Assembly (NCBI GenBank): GCA_963809795.1
Contig: CAWELN010000014.1
Coordinates: 124,001 to 188,000, forward strand
From: DASUAS01 sp963809795
Lineage (GTDB): Bacteria; Actinomycetota; Acidimicrobiia; IMCC26256; DASPTH01
Direction: 5' to 3'
Length of the DNA stretch: 64,000 bases
Position numbers and translations under genes: made by a program. The notes under the pieces were generated by a model. It was not told the DNA's origin, did not search any database, and was given only the letters and a program-made list of their open reading frames with translations. Position 1 is the stretch's first letter. Each line of letters begins with the position of its first letter. Of this stretch, positions 58,146-64,000 are shown one piece after another.

Positions 58146-58802
58146 ATGGCGTCCGGCTCCGGCCCCGTGGTCCCGTTCCCGAACCGCCGGGCCGGCGGTG
58201 CGGCACTGGCCGCGCTGCTGACCGCCCGGCGCGAGCTCGACCCTGACCCGGTCGTCGTCGCTCTCCCTCGCGGCGGCGTGCCGGTCGGGGTCGAGGTGGC
58301 GGATGCCCTCGGCGCCCCGCTCGACGTGATCATCGTGCGCAAGCTGGGGACGCCCGGGCAGCCCGAGCTGGCGATGGGGGCGATCGGGGAGGGCGGCGTC
58401 CGCATCCTGAACTACGAGGTGCTGGACGCGCTGCGCATCACCGACGGGCAGCTCGAGGCAGTCGCGGCGCGCGAGCAGCACGAGCTCGATCGACGGGCCC
58501 AGCGGTTGCGCGCGGGTCGTGCGCGCGTGCCCCTGACCGGGCACACCGCGATCCTGGTGGACGACGGGCTCGCCACCGGGAGCACCGCGCGGGCCGCGAT
58601 CCTCGTGGCGCGCGCGCAGGGAGCGCGCCGGGTCGTCGTCGCCACCCCGGTCGCACCACGGTCGACGGTGGTCGAGCTCGGTGACGTCGCCGACGCGGTG
58701 GTGTGCGTCGCGACCCCGGAGCCGTTCCGCGCCATCGGCCAGTGGTACGTCGATTTCCGGCCCACGAGCGACGACGATGTCGTCGCGCTGCTCGACCGTT
58801 GA
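58146..58802 (+). CDS. Phosphoribosyltransferase-domain protein
   Basis: 218 residues. PRTase loop TAILVDDGLATGSTARAAI (acidic PRPP-binding motif) and early VVALPRGGVPVGVEVADALG, DVIIVRKLGTPGQPELAMGA. Proteins of this type occur alone or fused to erythromycin-esterase or hydrolase domains in stress regulons; the substrate is unknown. ATG follows GAGGGGAG. Possibly co-transcribed with csbD. Stop lies 1 nt from the convergent deacetylase stop. Confidence 0.85.
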   Translation: MASGSGPVVPFPNRRAGGAALAALLTARRELDPDPVVVALPRGGVPVGVEVADALGAPLDVIIVRKLGTPGQPELAMGAIGEGGVRILNYEVLDALRITDGQLEAVAAREQHELDRRAQRLRAGRARVPLTGHTAILVDDGLATGSTARAAILVARAQGARRVVVATPVAPRSTVVELGDVADAVVCVATPEPFRAIGQWYVDFRPTSDDDVVALLDR

Positions 58803-58803
58803 G

Positions 58804-59813
58804 TCAACCCGCGAGCGCGCGCTCGGTCCGCGCGATCACGGCGCGCCCGGGACCGCCACTCGTCGGCGCCTCGGTCGCGTGCGGCACACCGGCGAGGGTC
58901 GCCACGGTCGCCGCGCTCGACGCCCGGAGCGCGTCGAGGTCGTAGCCGCCCTCGAGGAACGCGACCGTCCGGCCCGGCCCCGGCGCGAGCTCGAGCACGC
59001 GGGTGGTGAGGAGGGCGTAGTCGCCCGCGCTCCAGGCGAGCTCGGCCAGCGGATCGGCGCGGTGGGCGTCGAACCCCGCCGACACGAGGACCCAGCCGGG
59101 CGCGAAGCGATCGACGACGGGCGCCACCACCCGGTCGATGGCGTCGAGCGCCACATCGCCGGTCGCGCCCGGTGGCAACGGGAAGTTCAGCGTGAGGCCC
59201 GGCGCCTGTGCGCCGCCGGTCTCTTCGGCCCGCCCGGTGCCGGGATACGCGGGGGATTGGTGCGTCGACACGTAGAGAACGTTCGGATCGTCCCAGAAGA
59301 CGTCCTGCGTGCCGTTGCCGTGGTGCACGTCCCAGTCGACGACGACGACACGTTCCCCGCGCGCGACCAGCGCGGCCGCGGCGACGGCGACGTTGTTGAA
59401 CAGGCAGAAGCCCTGGCCGCGCGCGCGGTCGCGTGGTGGCCCGGCGGCCGGACGACGACGAACGCTGCGTCGGCCTCGTCGCGGGCGAGGGCGTCGACCG
59501 CCTCGAGGCCGCAGCCGCAGGCCCGGGCGGCGGCGGCGTAGGAACCGGGTGCGACGACGGTGTCGGGATCGAGGTGACCGCCGCCGGCCCGGGCGAACTC
59601 CTCGAGCGCATCGAGGTAGCGGGCATCGTGCACCAGCTGGAGCTCGGCGCGGGTGGCGTCGCGACCGGGGCTGGCGGTGAGCGCATCCTCGAGCTGCGCG
59701 TCCTCGACGCCGGCGAGGACGGCGCCGATGCGCGCCGGCCGCTCCGGATGTCCCCGGCCGGTGTCGTGCAGATCGGGTCCGGGCGGGGTGACGAGGAGGA
59801 CGCGCGGCCCCAC
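58804..59813 (-). CDS. Histone deacetylase-family (AcuC/HDAC-like) amidohydrolase, frameshifted
   Basis: 336 residues after adding one base in the GC repeat near 59425. Zn enzyme motifs: HDTGRGHPERPARI, FVVVRPPGHHATRARGQGFC (tandem catalytic His), LFNNVAVAAAALVARG, VVVDWDVHHGNGTQDVF (zinc-binding Asp and His), STHQSPAYPGTG, VSAGFDAHRADPLAE (second zinc Asp) and FLEGGYD. Bacterial members deacetylate acetylpolyamines or proteins. The GTG start sits 11 nt after the CPBP protease stop, so the two are likely one operon. Confidence 0.87.
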
Positions 59814-59824
59814 GGTGGCCGGGA

Positions 59825-60664
59825 TCAGCTCGCGACGGGCGTGACCGCGCGCTCGTTGCTGCGCAGGTCGATGACGCGCGGGACCCGCCGGCGGAGGCCG
59901 AGGCGGCGACCGGCGAGCATGAGACCGAGCACCACGCCGAGCAGCGCACCGACGTCGACCAGGACCCGCAACCCGCCGGGCAGCTCGCCGGCGAAGAACG
60001 CCAGCGCGGCGAGATCGATGGTGACGTGGACGAGGAAGCCCGGCAGCAACGAACCCGAACGCAGCGCCACGTACCCGAGGAGCACGGCCAGGCTCAAGAA
60101 GGGCACGACGTTCGCGGCGCCGGTCATCTGGTCCACGTGACCGGGCAGCGCGCTGAACACGAGTCCCGCCCCGACGAGGCCGCCGATCGCGGGTCCGGTT
60201 CCCCACTCGGCCGTGTCGCGCCAGTTGCGACCGGCGAGCCGCGCGCACACGGCGCCGATCAGGAGGACGGCGGCGAGCCGGTAGACGAGCTCCTCGCCGG
60301 CCACCGCGACGACGATGCCCTCGACGTCGCGCCAGTCGGCCACCGACTGCGGGTACGAGATGCACCACACGAGCACGATCGGGCCGCCCAGCAGCAGGAA
60401 CTCGCGCCAGGCGCGGAGGCTCTGGCGGGAGCACCCGAGGTGGCCGGGACCGATCAGCGCGACCAGGAGCGCGGCGAGCGGGAGCGCGGGTGAGAGCGAG
60501 ATCCGCCCGAGGTACCACTCGGGCTCGCCCAGCCACGACGTCGTGACGTCGAGGACCACGGCGGCGGCGCAGACCCAGAGGACGGCCGCCGAGATCGGCC
60601 ACGATGCCCAGCCGGTCCAGCGCCAGGCCCAGCCGGTCGCCCTGGCGTGCTCGTCGGTGTGCAT
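59825..60664 (-). CDS. CPBP-family intramembrane metalloprotease
   Basis: 279 residues, eight or so membrane segments. The three CPBP/Abi motifs are AVAGEELVYRLAAVL (EExxxR), VFSALPGHVDQM (FxxxH) and FLVHVTIDLAAL (HxxxB). Such proteins cleave membrane peptides or protect from bacteriocins. ATG 60664. The 105-bp upstream region has CCTGCCTC and GAGGCAGG arms at its ends. Substrate unknown; the deacetylase gene follows directly. Confidence 0.85.
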   Translation of the reverse strand: MHTDEHARATGWAWRWTGWASWPISAAVLWVCAAAVVLDVTTSWLGEPEWYLGRISLSPALPLAALLVALIGPGHLGCSRQSLRAWREFLLLGGPIVLVWCISYPQSVADWRDVEGIVVAVAGEELVYRLAAVLLIGAVCARLAGRNWRDTAEWGTGPAIGGLVGAGLVFSALPGHVDQMTGAANVVPFLSLAVLLGYVALRSGSLLPGFLVHVTIDLAALAFFAGELPGGLRVLVDVGALLGVVLGLMLAGRRLGLRRRVPRVIDLRSNERAVTPVAS

Positions 60665-60769
60665 CTCGCCTGCCTCCTCGTGCCCAACCCCGTCACGAGT
60701 CTCGCGGACGGCGGAGCCGCGTGCGACCCCGCACGGGTCAAGACTCGGTAAAGGTTTGCGAGGCAGGCC

Positions 60770-61474
60770 TCAGCCGAGGTGCGTGCCGAACCACTCGAGG
60801 GTGCGCTGCCACCCGTCGGCGGCCGATTCGGCGTGGTAGCTCTCGCGGGCGTCGCAGTGGAACCCGTGCTCGGCGTCGGGGTAGCGGACGATGTCGGCGG
60901 GGACCGGCGCGTCGCCCAGGGCCGTCCGCAGGTCCTCCACGCTCTCGATCGAGATGCCCTGGTCGAGATCGCCGAAGAGCCCGAGCCAGGGCGTCTGCAG
61001 CGACGACGACTCCCCGATCAGCGGTGGGAACGGCAGGCCGCCGGGTGCCGCGATGCCACCCCCGTAGAACCCGACCGCGGCGCCGAGCTTCCGGCGGGCG
61101 GCGACGAGGAACGTCACCCGGCCCCCGAAGCAGTACCCCACGATGCCGATCTGCTCCCGGCGGAACCCCGCGTCCTCGAGGTGCGCGATCGTGGCGTCGA
61201 CGTCGGCCAGGATGCCGTCGTCGGTGACGCCTTCGAAGAGCGGCATGACCTTCGTGAAGTCGTCGTACGGTGCGGTGCCCCCGCCGGCGCGGTGGAAGAG
61301 CGCGGGGGCGACGGCGTGGTAGCCCGCCGCGGCGAAGCGCCGGGCCACGTCCTGGATGTGGTCGTTCACACCGAAGGCTTCCTGCACGACGATGACCGCG
61401 CCGCGCGGCTCGCCGTCGGGGGTCGCCTCGTAGATCTCCATCGCGCCGTCGCGGGTGGCGAGCTCGGTGCTCAT
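60770..61474 (-). CDS. Dienelactone hydrolase family protein
   Basis: 234 residues, alpha/beta-hydrolase. VVQEAFGVNDHIQDVARRFA near the start, catalytic Cys in IGIVGYCFGGRVTF, Asp in LGLFGDLDQGI and His in DAEHGFHCDARESY. Hydrolyses dienelactone in aromatic degradation or other esters. ATG overlaps the CoxS-like stop (ATGA), so it is the third gene of a CoxM-CoxS-hydrolase transcript. No other aromatic-degradation gene is nearby. Confidence 0.9.
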   Translation of the reverse strand: MSTELATRDGAMEIYEATPDGEPRGAVIVVQEAFGVNDHIQDVARRFAAAGYHAVAPALFHRAGGGTAPYDDFTKVMPLFEGVTDDGILADVDATIAHLEDAGFRREQIGIVGYCFGGRVTFLVAARRKLGAAVGFYGGGIAAPGGLPFPPLIGESSSLQTPWLGLFGDLDQGISIESVEDLRTALGDAPVPADIVRYPDAEHGFHCDARESYHAESAADGWQRTLEWFGTHLG

Positions 61475-61956
61475 GACGCCGGAACGCTCATCGACTCGGC
61501 CGCGATCTGCACCGCCTTGATGATCCCCTGGTACCCGGTGCACCGGCAGAGGTTCCCGGACAGGCCCTCGCGGATCTCGTCGAGGCTCGGGTGCGGGTTC
61601 TCTTCCAGGAACGCGTGCACGCTGATGACGAATCCCGGGGTGCAGAACCCGCACTGCAGCCCGTGGGCCTGGCGGAACGCCTCCTGCACCGGGCCGAGGC
61701 TGCCGTCGGCGGGACCGATGCCTTCGATGGTGGTGATGTCGGCGCCCTCGGCCTGCACCGCGAACATGAGGCACGAGCGGACGGCCGCGCCGTCGACCAG
61801 GATCGTGCACGCGCCGCACACGCCGTGCTCGCAACCCAGGTGCGTGCCGGTGAGCCCGCAGTCCTCGCGGAGGTAGTCGGCCAACGTCTTGCGCCCTTCG
61901 GCGCGGCCGGAGTGCTCCCGGCCGTTGACGGTGAACGAGATGGCGTGCTCAGCCAC
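61471..61956 (-). CDS. CoxS-like [2Fe-2S] subunit of a molybdenum hydroxylase
   Basis: 161 residues. Plant-type cluster LGCEHGVCGACTILVDGAAVRSC (shown in parts: CEHGVCGAC and RSC) and helical C-domain cluster LQCGFCTPGFV with NLCRCTGYQ. It transfers electrons between the molybdenum and FAD subunits of carbon-monoxide-dehydrogenase-type hydroxylases. The GTG overlaps the CoxM stop by 8 nt. No large CoxL subunit gene is present on either side within the window. Confidence 0.92.
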   Translation of the reverse strand: MAEHAISFTVNGREHSGRAEGRKTLADYLREDCGLTGTHLGCEHGVCGACTILVDGAAVRSCLMFAVQAEGADITTIEGIGPADGSLGPVQEAFRQAHGLQCGFCTPGFVISVHAFLEENPHPSLDEIREGLSGNLCRCTGYQGIIKAVQIAAESMSVPAS

Positions 61957-62821
61957 GGCGTGCTGCTCCCAGGGCTCGGTCGAGGGCGCGCTCCACGAGG
62001 TGCGCACCGACGTACTGGCGGTATTCGGCGGACGCGTGCACGTCGGCCGTCGGATCGGTGTCGGTGACCGCGAGCCGTGCGATCTCCGTGAGGTCGGGCG
62101 CGCTGGGCGAGGCTCCGTTGAGCTCGGCCTCCGCGGTGCGGGCCCGCACCGGAGTGGGCGCCATCCCGAGGAAGGAGATCGCCGAGCGCTCGACCGCGCC
62201 CCTGTCGTTGAGCTCGACCGCGGCGACGACGCCGGTGAGGGCGAAGTCGCCGCTGCGCCGCGCGACCTCCTCGACCGCGAAGCCTGCCCGGCCCGGCCAC
62301 ACCGGGAAGTGCACCGCGCTGAGGATCTCGTCGGCCTCGACGGTGGTGGTCCAGGTACCGAGGAAGAACTCGGCGGCCGGGACGCGACGGGTGCCGTTCG
62401 GGCCCACGACCTCGAGCTCGGCGTCGAGGGCGAGGGCGACGGCCGGGAGCTCCGACGCGGGGTCGGCGTGGGCGATGGAGCCACCCACCGTCCCCCGGTT
62501 GCGGATCTGGAAGTGGCCGATCAGCGGGATCGCCTGGGCGAGCAGGGGCACCGCCTCCCCGGCGGCGGTGTCGTGCTCGACGTCGGCCTGGCGGGTCATG
62601 GACCGCACCGTGAGGGTGCCGTTCGACCGCTCGACGCCCCGGAGCTCGTCGACCCGGTTGAGGTCGACGATGTGGTCGAACCGGGTGAGGCGCAGGGCCA
62701 GCATCGGGACGAGGCTCTGACCACCGGCGAGCACCTTGGCGTCGTCGCCGAACTCGGCGAGCAGCGCCGTCACGTCACCCAGCGACTCAGGTGCGTGGTA
62801 CTCGAACGGTGCGGGCTTCAT
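61949..62821 (-). CDS. CoxM-like FAD-binding subunit of a molybdenum hydroxylase
   Basis: 290 residues. FAD contacts LAGGQSLVPMLALRL and IRNRGTVGGSIAHADPASEL; KPAPFEYHAPESLGDVTALL is the usual N-terminus. The C-terminal CO-deh flavin domain contains FAVEEVARRSGDFALTGVV. ATG 62821 follows GGGAGCCGCCG. First gene of the CoxM-CoxS-hydrolase transcript; the 100-bp gap to the Nudix gene holds both promoters. The molybdopterin subunit must be encoded elsewhere if this enzyme is active. Confidence 0.92.
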   Translation of the reverse strand: MKPAPFEYHAPESLGDVTALLAEFGDDAKVLAGGQSLVPMLALRLTRFDHIVDLNRVDELRGVERSNGTLTVRSMTRQADVEHDTAAGEAVPLLAQAIPLIGHFQIRNRGTVGGSIAHADPASELPAVALALDAELEVVGPNGTRRVPAAEFFLGTWTTTVEADEILSAVHFPVWPGRAGFAVEEVARRSGDFALTGVVAAVELNDRGAVERSAISFLGMAPTPVRARTAEAELNGASPSAPDLTEIARLAVTDTDPTADVHASAEYRQYVGAHLVERALDRALGAARRG

Positions 62822-62908
62822 CGGCGGCTCCCGGCATGGTTGGGCGGCGTGAAACTAGCTCAGGGCATCCGGACTCGCACGCCGGCGACGCCGCGCGACG
62901 CGCCCCGA

Positions 62909-62914
62909 TAGGGT
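62909..62914 (+). promoter_or_regulatory. Leaderless-type -10 (TAGGGT) of the Nudix gene
   Basis: Ends 7 nt before GTG 62922; the gap CCGGGAG contains GGGAG but too close to act as a ribosome site. Confidence 0.5.
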
Positions 62915-62921
62915 CCGGGAG

Positions 62922-63614
62922 GTGCCCGACGACGAGCTGCCCCCGGCGATCCCCGCGGCGACGGTGGTGCTGTTGCGGGACGCACCGGGCGGGCTCGAGA
63001 CGCTGATGCTGCGCCGCAACTCGAAGCTGGCCTTCGCCGGTGGCGCCTGGGTGTTCCCCGGTGGTCGGATCGATCCCGAGGACTACCCCGGCGGCGAGGT
63101 GACGACCGACGACCCGCGGGTCACCGAGGCGGCCCGCGCCGCGGCAGTGCGCGAGGCCGAGGAGGAAGCCGGGCTGGTCGTCGACCCGGGGGGATTGGTC
63201 TGGTTCGCGCACTGGACGCCGGGTGCGCTCGCCGCCCGACGCTTCTCCACCTGGTTCTTCATGACCCGCGCCCCCGAGGGTGCGGTGACCGTCGACGACG
63301 GCGAGATCCACGAGCACCAGTGGATCCGACCGGCCGAGGCCGTGGTCCGGCGCGACGGCGGGGAGATCGAGCTCATCCCTCCCACCTGGATGACGTTGCG
63401 GTTGCTCAGCGAGCACCCGACCGTCGACGCCACCCTGGCCGCCGCGCGCGCCCGCGAGCCGCAGATCTACGTCACCCACATCGCGCGCGTGGAGGGCGGG
63501 ATCGCCTCGATCTGGCAGGGCGACGCGGCGTACGACGACCTCGACACGAGCAGGCCGGGACCGCGCAACCGCCTCCTGATGCTCGACGACGGGTGGCGGG
63601 TCGAGATCTCCTGA
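62922..63614 (+). CDS. Nudix hydrolase with expanded Nudix box (NUDT19-like)
   Basis: 230 residues. The Nudix box is split: WVFPGGRIDPED then about 25 extra residues before AAVREAEEEAGLVV, the REUXEEXGU half. NUDT19-type CoA hydrolases have such an insertion. IPAATVVLLRDAPGGLETLM starts the fold, and HEHQWIRPAEAVV follows. Probable substrate is an acyl-CoA or nucleoside diphosphate. GTG 62922 has TAGGGT at 7 nt. Divergent from CoxM. Confidence 0.85.
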   Translation: MPDDELPPAIPAATVVLLRDAPGGLETLMLRRNSKLAFAGGAWVFPGGRIDPEDYPGGEVTTDDPRVTEAARAAAVREAEEEAGLVVDPGGLVWFAHWTPGALAARRFSTWFFMTRAPEGAVTVDDGEIHEHQWIRPAEAVVRRDGGEIELIPPTWMTLRLLSEHPTVDATLAAARAREPQIYVTHIARVEGGIASIWQGDAAYDDLDTSRPGPRNRLLMLDDGWRVEIS

Positions 63615-63704
63615 CCGGGGCTGACCTCCCGGTGCGGTGCCCCGATCCGGCGGGGCAGGCCGCGTAGTGTCACGGGTTCCCCGCCACCCTCCACGAGGTT
63701 CGCG

Positions 63705-64000
63705 TTGTCTTCGAAGCGCCCCCGGTTCCGCCGCTGGCTCGACCGCTCCGACCTGTCGTGGGCCCGTCACCTCGTCGTCGTCGTGACCGGAGTCGCGCTC
63801 CTCGCCGTCGCGTGCAGCGACGGCGGCGGCTCCGGCAACGCGCAGACGGCCACCACCGCCCCGGTCACCACCGTCCCGGGCAGCACCGCCGCCACCGCCG
63901 CGCCGACGACCACGCCCAAGAAGATCGACACCATCCCCGGGATGCCGGGCGTGCCGGACCCGTCGAACCTCTACAGCGAGACGGCCGCCGGCAAGATGAG
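63705..64000 (+). CDS. Secreted lipoprotein with Thr/Ala-rich linker (3' end outside window)
   Basis: At least 98 residues. Basic N-region, hydrophobic core and lipobox ALLAVAC with Cys at about residue 36, so it is exported and lipid-anchored. A Thr/Ala/Pro linker (TATTAPVTTVPGSTAATAAP) follows, then PGMPGVPDPSNLYSETAAG, a start seen in actinobacterial YncE/YVTN-type beta-propeller lipoproteins. That family call is a guess because the rest is cut off. TTG 63705 follows GAGG at 6 nt. Confidence 0.65.
   Translation, partial: MSSKRPRFRRWLDRSDLSWARHLVVVVTGVALLAVACSDGGGSGNAQTATTAPVTTVPGSTAATAAPTTTPKKIDTIPGMPGVPDPSNLYSETAAGKM

Noticed and set aside
1..64000. tRNA, rRNA, insertion sequence or prophage genes.
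   Set aside because: No cloverleaf, rRNA core, transposase, integrase or phage structural gene was recognised by reading.

Overview
The window is very GC-rich (roughly 70 % by eye) with actinobacterial content: a bacterial proteasome activator, WhiB plus PdtaS, an F420-type luciferase-like oxidoreductase, DUF3107, a one-chain 2-oxoglutarate decarboxylase (Kgd), a class E sortase and a SigF/SigB partner-switching module. A complete System I cytochrome c maturation operon and a short mitochondrial-type aconitase are unlike Mycobacterium or Streptomyces, so a deep-branching actinobacterium such as an Acidimicrobiia member is my best guess (inference). No tRNA, rRNA, CRISPR array, prophage or insertion sequence was recognised.

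Layout. 1-8318: cyclase/ATPase regulator (partial), bpa-aroG, kgd, thioesterase. 8346-15122: SOS-boxed HNH endonuclease, a TetR/MFS efflux pair, dapA, uracil-DNA glycosylase, lipid kinase, glycerophosphodiesterase. 15273-19598: whiB1, pdtaS, two Get3/ArsA-like ATPases, DUF3107. 19630-26935: epimerase, tyrosine phosphatase, LLM oxidoreductase, then an Fe-S group (mrp, SufR-like regulator, cysteine desulfurase, DUF169, NfuA-like carrier). 26954-29947: ATP-grasp enzyme and radical SAM protein with a CCAEP tail, a 12-bp-periodic palindrome array and a ribbon-helix-helix protein. 29925-34919: aconitase, Rrf2 regulator, TauE/SafE permease, MpaB-like oxygenase, cyclophilin. 34937-41581: ccmA-B-C-D-E-F-G-H-I read on the minus strand. 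41686-50459: sortase, lipoyl-like mini-protein, DUF5317, two membrane HD proteins, glycosyltransferase, aldo/keto reductase, TetR. 50433-58802: acyltransferase-SGNH protein, the stress sigma module, CsbD and a phosphoribosyltransferase. 58804-64000: deacetylase, CPBP protease, dienelactone hydrolase, CoxS/CoxM, Nudix, lipoprotein (partial).

Three cross-cutting signals stand out. (1) About twenty genes have a TANNNT hexamer ending 6-9 nt before the start codon, the signature of leaderless transcription; in six places the upstream gene's TAG/TAA stop codon is the first half of a TANNNT hexamer. (2) A 66-bp sequence is duplicated at 95 % identity as the complete intercistronic spacer of two unrelated operons and carries the downstream Shine-Dalgarno and start codon. 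(3) Three GTTT/GTTG-N15-16-GGGYAK promoters sit in front of the anti-sigma/sigF operon, csbD and a divergent small gene, giving a readable SigF mini-regulon.

Eight otherwise conserved genes carry thirteen single-base frameshifts (eleven extra bases, two missing). Removing or adding exactly one base at each restores full-length proteins, so I read them as probable assembly or sequencing errors and annotate the genes as frameshifted CDS.
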